A stretch of DNA of 64,000 bases. Source: Candidatus Obscuribacter sp. (GTDB lineage Bacteria; Cyanobacteriota; Vampirovibrionia; Obscuribacterales; Obscuribacteraceae). The stretch is taken from positions 186,001 to 250,000 of the forward strand of contig JADKDV010000004.1 of the NCBI GenBank assembly GCA_016718315.1, given 5' to 3'. The notes under the pieces are model-generated. The model saw only the letters and a list, made by a program, of their open reading frames with translations, had not been told where the DNA came from and ran no database searches. The first letter of the stretch is position 1. The number at the start of each line of letters is the position of its first letter. The translations under genes were made by a program, and so were the position numbers. Of this stretch, positions 18,187-28,402 are shown piece by piece.

Positions 18187-20352
18187 ATGGCTAACAAATT
18201 CGTTGACTTAGTTAACGGCAATGACGCAAATGACGGCTCGACATTTGCAAACCGCAAAAAGACACTGACATCGGCAGCAGCAGTAGCGGCGGCAGGTGAT
18301 GTAATCCGAGTGATGGGCAAAAACAGCTCAAGCTCAGGCACGGCGACATGGACCAAAGGCTCAAACGCGGTGACATTGTCTGCGGCGATGAACCAAGCGC
18401 TGTACAACGACGGCGCCTGGACAGCTGCTGCCAACGTGACAGCGACAGCAAACACCACTTCTCCGACGCCAAAGCAGGGCAGTAACAGCTCCAAGCTTGT
18501 TTGCGCGGCGGGCTTTACTACAGGCAAGATGGCACACTTTGCCACTGGTGCGCTCAACTTGTCGACATATCAACAAGTGTCGTTCTGGGTCTACAGCACA
18601 GCGGCACTGGCAGCAAATACTCTCAGGCTTGACCTTTGTAGTGATGCAGCGGGCAACACCGTGGTGCACTCATTTACCATCAACGTAGCGCTAAATGCTA
18701 ACAAGTGGACGGCTCTGACGTTTGACAATGGCGCAGCACTGGGCGCGACGATTAATGCTGTGCGTTTGCATGCGCTGATTTCGATGGCGTCAAAGACAGT
18801 CCTTGTCGACAACATCTTTGCAGCAAAAGCACCGGCATCGGCAGACTGCTTGACGCTCAATACGCTGATTTCGCCAGACAATGCGACTTGGTATCACGTG
18901 CAAAACGTCAACGGTACAGCGGTACAGATTGACGGGCAGCAGGCGACAGCAGCTGGTGCAGCGAAGGGCTTCCAGGGCACGACTGGTTCAACAACTTTCT
19001 CGTTGTTGCAGCCGACAGTCACGGCAATTGGAACAGGTAGCACGGTCTACAACCAGGTCTTTTCTGCCAACGGCTCAGCCGTTAGTGGGATTACCATTTC
19101 AGGTGGTTGGGACTCGGCTGCGATGACCACTCAGAGTGGCTGGACCGTAATTGACAGGTTGGATTGGACGGCATCAGGCGTCAATCTGACCGGCACGACA
19201 GGCTACGTCACTGTCGACAAATTCGCCTTCAACCATTGCGCGATTGCACTTGGACTAGTGACTACCACTTCCAAGGGCTATGGCTTGACCAACAGTACTG
19301 TCGCTGGAGCGGGCACGAGCGTACTTTCTGGACAGCCGACACATGGCATGAACGTGGCAGGGTCGAACTTCCTCAACTGCGCTGGCACGAGCTATGTATT
19401 TGATATTCCGGCAAACGGCAACTACAACACCGACCAGGTGGCGTGGAGTGTGACCAACTCCAAAATTTGGGGAGCGACAGTTGGTGGAGTGAAGGTGCCA
19501 GCGTTTATTGGCTCGCCGGCTGTGACAATCACAGGTAACGATGCTTCAGGTAACACCGGCATTGGGTTTGACATTCAGTCGCCGTGCGCCTTCAGAAACA
19601 ACACAGCAAACAGCAACAGCGCACCTGGAGTCAACTTTCAGGCGATGGCCGATATGGTGGCGTACAACGTTACTGCGCGCGGTAACACGACCGGCGAAGT
19701 GCAGGTGAACAACGCCAATGTCGAAATCTATACGCTGGACACCAATACTGTTGGTGGCTCGACAGTGCCGCAAATTTTCTTCCCAAGTAACACGGGCGGT
19801 AAGGCGGTTGTTGTCAACTGGACGCAGTACACAGGGGTAGGGCCACTGGCAAAACTGACCAGCTTGGGTAGCCCGGCGGCAGGTCAGACGGCAAACAACA
19901 CAGTAGCATCGCAGAAGGAAGGCGGAGTAGCAGCTAACAACAGCATCTACACTGACCAGGGCGTAATCACAACCACAGGTTTGGTCGGACAGCCGGGATC
20001 TGGTATCGCGTGGAAGCTTTCTCCTAATGCCAGTGCATTTGCGAGTTCTCCGCTGCGGATGAATATCGGCAAGATTGCGTGCCCGGCTAATGTGCCAACC
20101 ACAATCAAATACTATGCCAAGTTTAGCGCAGCAGGTCCGACAGCACAGCTCAAGGTGTTTGGTGGACGGTATGCGGGCGTGGGCTCTGCTGGCACCGATG
20201 TGGTCTCTGCGGCAATCAGCGGGACGACATTTGCGCAGTATTCAGTGACGTTTACTCCTACGGAAAACTGCGTCGTCGACGTGTTTGCTGAGGTTTGGGG
20301 TAGCTCCACGCAAAACCTCGTGGTCAGTGGCCCTGTGGTCATTAGTCAGTAA
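18187..20352 (+). CDS. Phage-tail-spike-like beta-helix protein A (cassette 2)
   Basis: 721 residues, AAAGGT ribosome-binding site. It begins MANKFVDLVNGNDANDGSTF and GDVIRVMGKNSS, the entry motif of right-handed parallel beta-helix proteins with phage-tail-spike or DUF1565-like ends. Residues about 110-220 look like a carbohydrate-binding jelly-roll insert (QVSFWVYSTAALAANTLRLD). Residues 300-560 are Asn/Gly/Thr-rich beta-helix coils (SKGYGLTNSTVAGAGTSVLS, VTITGNDASGNTGIGFDIQS). The last 100 residues form another beta-sandwich (VFGGRYAGVGSAGTDVV). No signal peptide. About 90% identical to the protein at 28403-30568, with two sharp divergence patches. It is followed after 30 bases by the mini-YD gene and then RHS2. 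Likely a surface or tail-like binding component; no enzyme residues were recognised. Confidence 0.75.
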   Translation: MANKFVDLVNGNDANDGSTFANRKKTLTSAAAVAAAGDVIRVMGKNSSSSGTATWTKGSNAVTLSAAMNQALYNDGAWTAAANVTATANTTSPTPKQGSNSSKLVCAAGFTTGKMAHFATGALNLSTYQQVSFWVYSTAALAANTLRLDLCSDAAGNTVVHSFTINVALNANKWTALTFDNGAALGATINAVRLHALISMASKTVLVDNIFAAKAPASADCLTLNTLISPDNATWYHVQNVNGTAVQIDGQQATAAGAAKGFQGTTGSTTFSLLQPTVTAIGTGSTVYNQVFSANGSAVSGITISGGWDSAAMTTQSGWTVIDRLDWTASGVNLTGTTGYVTVDKFAFNHCAIALGLVTTTSKGYGLTNSTVAGAGTSVLSGQPTHGMNVAGSNFLNCAGTSYVFDIPANGNYNTDQVAWSVTNSKIWGATVGGVKVPAFIGSPAVTITGNDASGNTGIGFDIQSPCAFRNNTANSNSAPGVNFQAMADMVAYNVTARGNTTGEVQVNNANVEIYTLDTNTVGGSTVPQIFFPSNTGGKAVVVNWTQYTGVGPLAKLTSLGSPAAGQTANNTVASQKEGGVAANNSIYTDQGVITTTGLVGQPGSGIAWKLSPNASAFASSPLRMNIGKIACPANVPTTIKYYAKFSAAGPTAQLKVFGGRYAGVGSAGTDVVSAAISGTTFAQYSVTFTPTENCVVDVFAEVWGSSTQNLVVSGPVVISQ

Positions 20353-20382
20353 CAGCAATCAGACAAGTAAGGAGAAAAGACA

Positions 20383-20637
20383 ATGGCTACAAAGAGCTTT
20401 GACTTGGGCAATTTTGCCTATCAAGCGGGACCGATGATTTGGGGCTCGCTACAAAACGTCGCGGGTATGACGACAGTGCAAAACGCAGCACCATTTGTGG
20501 TGGCGCAGGACATGCCAGGCACAGACTACGTGATGGACACGCGTGGTCGTCTGACCAATGCCAACCTGACAAACGGTCAGGGAGAGGCCTACAACATGGA
20601 TGATGCGGGCAATCGCGTGAGCGTCGTGACGACCTGA
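20383..20637 (+). CDS. Mini YD-repeat protein, 84 aa (cassette 2)
   Basis: Preceded by AAGGAG 9 bases before the ATG. N-terminal half: FDLGNFAYQAGPMIWGSLQN, then AAPFVVAQDMPG. C-terminal half: a degenerate YD repeat, DYVMDTRGRLTNANLTNG, then DDAGNRVSVVTT. It resembles the 87-residue protein at 30582 throughout and the 43-residue protein at 7271 in its C-terminal half. It ends 8 bases before the RHS2 start, so the two are probably co-translated. No signal peptide. Unknown function. Confidence 0.75.
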   Translation: MATKSFDLGNFAYQAGPMIWGSLQNVAGMTTVQNAAPFVVAQDMPGTDYVMDTRGRLTNANLTNGQGEAYNMDDAGNRVSVVTT

Positions 20638-20645
20638 GGACCAGT

Positions 20646-23600
20646 ATGAGTACTCAAAGCGAAAGTTCTCAGAGCGGTGCCTCAGGGGGCGCTGCAAATT
20701 CTTCCGAGAGGGCTCTGACAAAGAGTCCAGTCGAAAATACAAAAGCGGAATCACAAAACATGACAAACCAATCAGACAATACCAACCAGATTGGCGCGAC
20801 CAATCAGGCAAGTACGGCGCTGCCAGCTAAGCCAGTGCCACCATCAAAACTGCAGCCCGGAGAGTGGGGACCTATCCCGAGGCAGCAGCCAATCGATCCG
20901 GCAGCGGCCAAGGCTAAAATTGAGAGTCGCCCTCTGCCGGTCAAAGTGTATGACCCTAAGGCGCCTCGCGGAGTATTTGGAGCGCTGGCAGCTGGAGCGG
21001 AGATTAAGTCCTTTGCAGCAGGCTTTGCCTCAAATACGGTGCCAGGACCTGCGTCGATCGTGGAGCTTGCGCGTGCGCTGCGTAATGATGTGGACTTGAT
21101 CTTCGAATGGGTCTTTAACAACATTGAAAACCACGTCACCTACGGACTGCAAAAAGGTGCTGTGGGTGCGATTATTGACGGATTTGGCAACTCGTTTGAC
21201 CAGTCCGATGTGATGGTGCAGCTGCTGAGGCAGGCTGGCTATACCGCTAACTACGTCAATGGCGAGTTGCGCATGAATGGCGCCCAGGCAGCTGACTGGC
21301 TAGGCACAGACCCGCTCAACGTGTTTTCGGCGGCAAACTTCCTGGCTAACTGCCTGGTACCGGTGACAACCGTGTTTAACGGTGTCGAGTGGGTGATGGA
21401 CTTTAGTCATACTTGGGTGGTGGTCAATATCGGCGGTACAGATTACGTCTTTGACCCGGCGCTCAAGACCTATACAGCGGTAAGCGGCATCAACCTGGCG
21501 ACGGCGATGAGTTACAACGCCACAACCTTTATGACAAACGCCACATCGGGCGCCACTGTTACAGCAGACTACGTGCAAAACATGAATCGGGCAAATATCC
21601 GAGCCGATTTGGACACGCTTTCAAACAACCTGGTGAGCTGGATCAAGGCTAACGACTTTGATGCGTCGATGGATGACATCCTTGGTGGTCGCACCATCAA
21701 TCAGTATGATGCGGCAACGCAGCTGCGTCAGACTGCGCACCCTTTCCTCAAGCCTGGGTCGACGCCATCGACTTGGACGTCAATTGCTGGAGCCTACAAG
21801 ACCACGATGCGGGTCTTTTACGACACCATTGACGAAACATTCTATTCTGATGACCTGGCTGGTAAAAGGCTGTCGCTGTTCTTTAACGTTAACCATGAAG
21901 CCGAGCTGCGGCTAGATGGGACGCTCATTGCGACGAGTTCTGCGCAGACGCCTGGTACGTGGAATAGCGTGCTGCTCGAAATCGTCCATCCGTATCCATT
22001 TACATGGGCGGACCAGTCGACGTGGTTCCAGATATGGGCGGACAAGCCGTATCTGCTTTGCCACTCGTTTGGTAATACCACTCGCGGTGCTTCGCAGGTG
22101 CACAGCCGCAAGCAGAAGGCCAATACTGCCTCCGGTCTTGCTCTGGATTCTGAGGCTGTGATGGGCGAAATGATGGCGGCGATGTGGAAGATGTGGGATG
22201 CGGCAGGTACGCGGCTAGCGGACATCATCAATCGCATGACCGATTGCACCACAGCCAATCACCATGCTGCCGGTATCATCGGCTGGTTTGACACGCCGTA
22301 TACCAACATCGGTATGGTCAAGTGGAGCACGGGAGCGCTCGACAACAACTACAACAACGCGTCGACAAATGACACAGTGCTAGCGATGCACGGTGTGGCG
22401 ATGGAGACGCAGATTTTCAATCAGTTTGCCAAGATTGACGGTATCAGCACGACTCCGCTGGTCGATATCGCTAATAGCGGCGGCCAAAAAATCTACGATG
22501 CGTCGTCAAGCAACTGGGTGGCGAATGTCAGACCGAATCTGACTAATTACGTGTCGACAGACCTGGATGATATCAAGGCGTGGTGGATAGACAACGGCTA
22601 CCGCGTGGGTATCCCTGAAGACGGACAGATCACTCGCGGCTCATGGACGGGTTTTGGCTATTACGCTATCCCGACATTCGGCACCTTCGGTATTATCCAG
22701 GGTGGTTTGAAGGGTGGTAGTGGTGCTGCCTTCTTAACCCAAACAGATTGGGCGACGGAGTATTCCCATGGATTTATCGCCTCACCTGGTGGCGGCGGAG
22801 GCGGTGGTGGTGGCGTGACGTCGCTGCCGCTGGATATTGGTGTGTCAACTGGTTCTACCGGTGGCGGCGGTGGGAACGGGTGGTCAGTTCCTGATATGGC
22901 GCCAGCGCTCCCCTGGGCATTCCCGGTGCAGTCGGCTGAGCCAATTGACATGACGACAGGTGATTACCTGTTTACTCAGTCTGATATTGCTATTGGCAGT
23001 GCAGGCTTTCCGTATGGACTGTCGTTTGGTCGGACATACAACTCAAGAGCGCGCCTGCAGGATAGTCCGCTTGGTCTTGGTTGGCGGCACAACTTTGAGT
23101 CAACTGCACAGGTTGGAACTGATGCTCTTGCTGCCATGGGTAGCCATTCTGTCATCGCTGCTGCGGCAACGATTGCGGAGCTGTTTGTCGCCGTTGACAT
23201 TCAGACTGATTTGTCTAAGCCGTTTGATAAGTACATCACCTGTGCTCTGGCGTCGCAGTGGTTTATCGATAACTTGATTGAAAACACCGTGATGATCACA
23301 GCTGGTCATGCAGAGTCAAACTTCATCAAGTTGCGCGATGGTACGTATGCTGCTCCATGTGGCGATAACGGTACTTTGACGTTTAGTACGACTTACAAAT
23401 ACAAAACGCTTGGAGGTATCGAATACAATTTCAATACCGATGGATGCATCGCAACCGTTGTGTCTCCAGCAGGTGCAACAGTGACGAGTACCTACACCAG
23501 CGGCAAGTTAACTAGTGTCACTAACGGCATGGGCAGGACGCTGACACTGAGCTATACTGGCGACAGGCTCACGAGCGTTTCTGATGGGACTGGTCGTAGT

Positions 23601-26600
23601 GTTAGCTACACCATCGATGGTAGCAAAAACCTGACAGTGGTGACCGATCCCAATGGCAAGAATTGGACTCACGAGTACGATTTGCCAGGGCGGATGACCA
23701 AGGTGTTTAAGCCAGCCAATCCGCTTGTGGCAGTAGCAACAAACGTTTACGATACCCTAGACCGGGTCAAGGAGCAAAGGGACTATCAGAGCAATCTCTG
23801 GCAGTACTATTTTGCTGGATCGCGCTCTCAGGAGAACAATCCAAACGGCAAGGGCTCGGTGATTTACATCGGGCAGTATGCCAAAGTTGTGAAGTCGATT
23901 AACCAAGTGGGCAAGATTTCTACCTCTGTTTACGATGGTCGCGCGCGGCTGATCAAAGCTACAGCACCTGAGGGTAACTCTGTCGAGCTAGTATATGACG
24001 GCAAAGACAGGGTGACGCAGACGACGGCAAAAGCCAAGCCACTCTCTGGGCTCGGAGATATCGTCTCGTCAGTGACCTATGATACGACCTGGGGCGGAGT
24101 CAAGACTGCAACCGACCCAATGGGCCGTGTAACAACGATGAACTACGATGTGGCAAATGGCAATTTGCTATCAGTGGTGTCGCCGACGGTGACTGGAGTT
24201 GGCGCTTCCACCGTTACGATGACTTACAACGCGCGCGGTCAGGCGCTTACTATCACTGGGCCTGATGGCATTGTCACCAAAAACACATATGACGTCTCGA
24301 CCGAGGCTCTGCTCACTACTGTGGCGGACTTTGGTGTCGGGCGGCTCAATCTCACTGCCAACTTTGGGTACAATTCCAGAGGGCAGATGACGAGCGCGCA
24401 GGACCCAGGCGGGTTTACCAGCACTGTGACTGTCGACGTCCTTGGACGGGTGACGCAGGCGACGAGTACCGCGCCGTTTAGCTTTGTCACCAAGTTTACT
24501 TACGATGACAACGGCAATACTACCAAGGTTGAGCGTCAGACAAATGACCCGGACAATCCTTGGCAGACGTCTCTGGCGACATATGCAGCGGACGACAAGG
24601 TCCTGACCATGACCAGCCCTCAGGGGTTTGTCACGACGATTGACTATGACAGTCTGAGGCGTTTGTGGAAGACAACCGACCCGCTGAGCCGTGTTGTCAC
24701 CAGAGCCTATGACGACGCCAATCGCATCTCGACGATAACCAATCCGGCAAGCATTGTGGAGGTGACGTACACCTACACGGACAACGGCAAGCTGGCGAGT
24801 CTCAAGGATGCGCGCAACAACACGACGACGTACACATTTGATGGACATGACCGGGCAGACAAGACGACTTATCCCGATGCCACCTATGAGCAGGTGACAA
24901 GCCGCGATGGCAACAGCAACCCGCTCACAGTGCGGACTCGCTCTGCTGCCACCGTTACTTTGACTTTTGATGAGCTGAATCGAGTCAAGACAAAAGCTCC
25001 GAGCGGTCAGCCGACGGTGACGACGGTTTACGATATTGCCGGTAGGGTGACAACGGTAAGCACTCCGGTTGTGGCTGGTGACCTGAGCTCTGGGACATTT
25101 ACCAATTTCTATGACACGGCGGGTCGATTCTTCAAGGAGCAGTATCCTGATGGTTTGAATGTCACTCATGTTCTCGATGCAAAATGGTAACGTCACCAAA
25201 ACGACGTACCCAGACGGCTACTTCGTAGACCGAGTCTATGACGAACTCAATCGGTTGACTGACATCAAGCTCAATGGCGCAGGTACTAGTGCTGTCAATT
25301 TCCAATATGACGCTCTGTCCAGGCGGACAAAGCTGACCTACGAAAACGGCTGCACCACAACCTATGGCTTTGAGTTGGATAATGACCTGAATGGTCAGCA
25401 GCACAACTTCGTGGGGTCCAATGTGGGCTTTCAGTATGCGTTTGACAATGCCAGTCAGATGGTGACTCAGCGCACGACCGACCCGGCAAACTTCCGCTGG
25501 ACGCCAGGTGCTCCGGCGACTGTCTCGTATGGCACAGCTAACAACATCAACCAGTATCCGACAGTTGGAGGCACTGGATACACATACAGTACCGACGGCA
25601 ATTTGACCAATGACGGCACTTTCAAATACGAGTTTAACACCGAGAGGATGATGACTCGTGTGAGAAATGCCGGAACCAATGCCATCATCTCCGACTATCT
25701 CTATGACCCTGCTTTGAGGCAGAGACAGAAGAATGTCGGTGGTACGAAGACGAACTTCTATTACTCAGGCTGGCAACGACTCGCCGATTACGACGCGACT
25801 GCTGGTACTCCTGGCACGTTGCTTAACCGCTATGTCTACGGTACTGGGCTCGATGAAGTCCTGATCCAGATCACCAGTGGCGGTACCAAGACTTATTATC
25901 ACGGCAATCACCAGGGCTCAGTTGTTGCGACAACAAACAGCTCAGGTGCTGTGGTCAACCGATACAAGTACAGCCCGTATGGCGAATCGCCGAGCGTGAG
26001 TGGTACCACTCATGGTTATACCGGGCAGAGGTTTGACAGTGAAACGGGCTTGTATTACTACAAAATGCGTTACTACTCACCGAAGCTTGGAAGGTTCTTG
26101 CAGGCTGATCCGATAGGGTATGGCGATGGGATGAATATGTATAACTATGTTGGTAATTCGCCGCTGAATATGACCGATGCGCTTGGATTGGCCGGAGGAG
26201 GAAGTGGCGGTTCCGGTGGAGGTGGATCTGGAGGAGGTAGCGTCGGTTGGTCTGGTGGTGCAAGCTTTGGGAATGAGGTATATGGAGATTTGTCTGGCGG
26301 GTTCAATAATCCTGCCATTTACGCCACTGATTGGCAGACAAATACAATCGCTCAGGGATATGTAAATGAAGAATTTTTCGAAGGCAAATCTGGACAAGTG
26401 CTAATGACAATGCGTACCTATGGAAGGCGTTTTGGTGATCCCATTGTTGATAGTAAGGTCTTTCTTGCGGCAAACTCATTTGATTACATCAAAGGCACCG
26501 TGGGTTGGCAATTAGCCAATATCCCAGCCGGATATCGGATGATTGTAACAAGGTTGTTGGCGTTAGATTTTGAGCAGAAGCTGGACACGAAGCATTTTGA

Positions 26601-26937
26601 GAGAGGAGGTTATTTCGCTGGAAACAATTGGGTTCAGGGGACTGATTCAAAGAAGGACCAAGTTAATATGCCTGGCATTCAGGCGGTAACGCAGCCGCTA
26701 AATGTACTCATGACACATAGCGTTGCTCCAGTCTTAGACCGTCTCAACACGGGTTTTCACTTGACAAACGATCGTCAAGACCTCGGTCAAAACAAAGGCG
26801 CAATTCTTTGGACCATAAATAGCTACGGAACAATTTTTAGATACGACCCCTTTAGGGATAGTACAACGTACTGGACACTTAATGCCGCTACCAAGATATA
26901 TGATGCGCCGCAAACCAATCCCTATTTTATGAGATAA
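20646..26937 (+). pseudogene. RHS2: YD-repeat protein with transglutaminase-like N-terminus (one apparent frameshift)
   Basis: GAGG precedes ATG 20646. The frame stops at 25190 (VTHVLDAKW), and the protein resumes in the next frame (NGNVTKTTYPDGYFVDRVYD). One extra A in the AAAA run at 25181-25184 explains this; RHS1 and RHS3 read through the same site. Joined length is 2096 residues. Order: Ser/Gln/Asn-rich N-terminus; transglutaminase-like region (GNSFDQSDVMVQLLRQAGY, SHTWVVV, FDPA); a beta-rich region without the 95-residue insert found in RHS1 and RHS3; a poly-Gly/GGGS linker (about 22790-22875); DUF6531-type module (IDMTTGDYLFTQSDIAIG); YD repeats; RHS core (SETGLYYYKMRYYSPKLGRF). After DALGL there is a GGSGGSGGGG linker and a 230-residue tip with no recognised toxin motif. 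Confidence 0.8.
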
Positions 26938-26970
26938 TTCAAATCATAAGCATCTGAGAGGTTAAGGTCC

Positions 26971-27705
26971 ATGAGGCACGTGCTAACAAGTGGTAAAGCT
27001 AATTTCTGCCTATCACTTTTTATGTTAGTTTTGATGAGTGGTCTTACTCAGTCCCCAATTAGTGCTAAGCAGACTTTTTTGTTGCCTGATCGCTTTCGGG
27101 ATTATATAGATTCATACGAGATGAAGGCGGACTATATTCATCCCGTATTGGGAGTGAAAGCTGGTACTTCAATATTGGGAAAACCTGTTGATGACAGTAT
27201 GCTGCATAAACTAAACCGCTTTAGAATTCCAAGAGATGTACCTCAAGAAGAAAGAACATCATGGTGGCACTATTTTTCACGCTGTGAGACAGAAGCGGCC
27301 TGGATATTTTGCAATAGAGTGTTGGGACTAACGAAAAAACAAGTTAGGTCCATTGTCGGTGCCCCATCTTTTGTCTTTTCCAAGGCTAACGGTGCACCAC
27401 TGGACTCAAATCATGAGTTTTGGATGTATGGCATGGGATCAGATTGGATAGATATTGTGTTGGAATTTGATGGAGACAAATGCCTTAAGGCGGACGATTG
27501 CAAGATAATATGGGGTCTAAAAAGGTATGGGCTTTTAGTAGATTGGAGATTGCACAAGCTTTCTCAGTTTGCTTTAGGCAAAACTAAGTCGGAAATACTT
27601 AAAGAGCTAAATACTTCTGTGCTGACTGGAAGCGATTATAGTGAAAGAGCTGATGTGCTGAGATACTTTTTGACTAAGAGTAGGGGGGTTCGCTTTCTAT
27701 TTTAA
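26971..27705 (+). CDS. Exported BamE/SmpA-like protein behind RHS2
   Basis: 244 residues. The N-terminus has a signal peptide (FCLSLFMLVLMSGLTQSPIS, cleaved near AKQ). The mature protein holds a motif LGLTKKQVRSIVGAPSF followed by FWMYGMG, the pattern of the small BamE/SmpA-like fold (helix 'T..qV...lG.P', then a Tyr-rich strand). The same motif occurs at 52564 and 53500. It starts 33 bases after RHS2 and ends at an intrinsic terminator, so it belongs to the same transcription unit. Position behind a variable RHS tip makes it a candidate immunity protein for RHS2 (inference), and its export would fit a periplasm-acting tip. Confidence 0.65.
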   Translation: MRHVLTSGKANFCLSLFMLVLMSGLTQSPISAKQTFLLPDRFRDYIDSYEMKADYIHPVLGVKAGTSILGKPVDDSMLHKLNRFRIPRDVPQEERTSWWHYFSRCETEAAWIFCNRVLGLTKKQVRSIVGAPSFVFSKANGAPLDSNHEFWMYGMGSDWIDIVLEFDGDKCLKADDCKIIWGLKRYGLLVDWRLHKLSQFALGKTKSEILKELNTSVLTGSDYSERADVLRYFLTKSRGVRFLF

Positions 27706-27787
27706 AGATGGTAGGTGCGTTAAGGCAGAGGAGCTTTTCGTCATCTCGTAACTACCTGACTCTAGGCTGGCTCATAAGAAAATACTG

Positions 27788-27806
27788 ATGGGACAGTCCC
27801 ATTTTT
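27788..27806 (+). terminator. Intrinsic terminator of the RHS2 unit
   Basis: ATGGGA-CAG-TCCCAT stem-loop immediately followed by TTTT, 83 bases after the stop at 27705. Confidence 0.6.
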
Positions 27807-28090
27807 ATGGGATTGCTAAGCACTTGACCCCCTATTATCGGTCCCGACGTCCATCGCAAACTACCTATTTCCCATAGTTCCAGTCTTTCCCTTGCTATCA
27901 AACCTCAAATATAAAGGCGATACAGATGCCACCACGAGCGTTGCCACACTTTCGTCTGCGGCTTATATGCGACTTTACAACAAAGAAGAGTCCGTATCAC
28001 GAACAGTAGACAGCTAAAGCTGATCAATTGATTGTGGCGAAGTGGTCGCTCTTGGTAGAGATTCCACAGATTGAGGGACAAGTTATTAAA

Positions 28091-28132
28091 GGTGTGCAGT
28101 TGGTCGCAAGACTGGCTGCACACCTTCTTTTT
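28091..28132 (+). terminator. 15-bp hairpin with GCAA tetraloop and T-run
   Basis: GGTGTGCAG ... CTGCACACC with two or three G-T wobble pairs and an inner GTC-GCAA-GAC closes a 15-bp stem on a GNRA tetraloop, followed by TTCTTTTT. A compensated copy lies at 38579-38620. It has the form of an intrinsic terminator, but no annotated gene ends just upstream, so it may end a small unrecognised RNA. Confidence 0.65.
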
Positions 28133-28350
28133 GACAGCGTCCGTCTTGAATATGCATAAGACAGGTTCGCCGATGCCGTAATCCAAAGCCGATTGTTTCT
28201 TGAGAAGTTATTGTCTAACTACTCAGCTAGTCGGTTTTGACCTTGCGGCATTGAGCAGCGATTTGCTGCGATTTAAAGAGCCTTCCGGTGTTCTATTGGA
28301 GCACAGGGAGGCTTGACCCGTAATTTTTCCAATATCAAAGACCAATTGGT

Positions 28351-28368
28351 GCTCACTTTGAAGTGAGC
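28351..28368. promoter_or_regulatory. Palindrome upstream of beta-helix gene B
   Basis: GCTCACTTTGAAGTGAGC is a perfect 18-base palindrome 35 bases before ATG 28403. It could be an operator or an RNA hairpin. The leader of the paralogous gene at 18187 does not carry it. Confidence 0.35.
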
Positions 28369-28402
28369 GCTGATATTCACACACTCAAAAGGTAAAAACA
28401 TA

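Larger units (their letters stand above)
27807..28402. other. Gene-free leader region ahead of cassette 3
   Basis: About 600 bases with no credible gene; the 93-codon minus-strand frame at 27905-28186 is unsupported. It contains the GNRA-loop hairpin at 28091 and a palindrome at 28351 (listed separately). The final 20-odd bases match the leader of the beta-helix gene at 18187. Confidence 0.45.

Noticed and set aside
24171..25199. 342-codon minus-strand frame
   Set aside because: It is opposite RHS2 YD repeats, and its Arg/His/Ile-rich sequence is the mirror of YD-repeat codons.
27905..28186. 93-codon minus-strand frame
   Set aside because: It crosses the conserved terminator hairpin at 28091 and has no family or ribosome-binding site.
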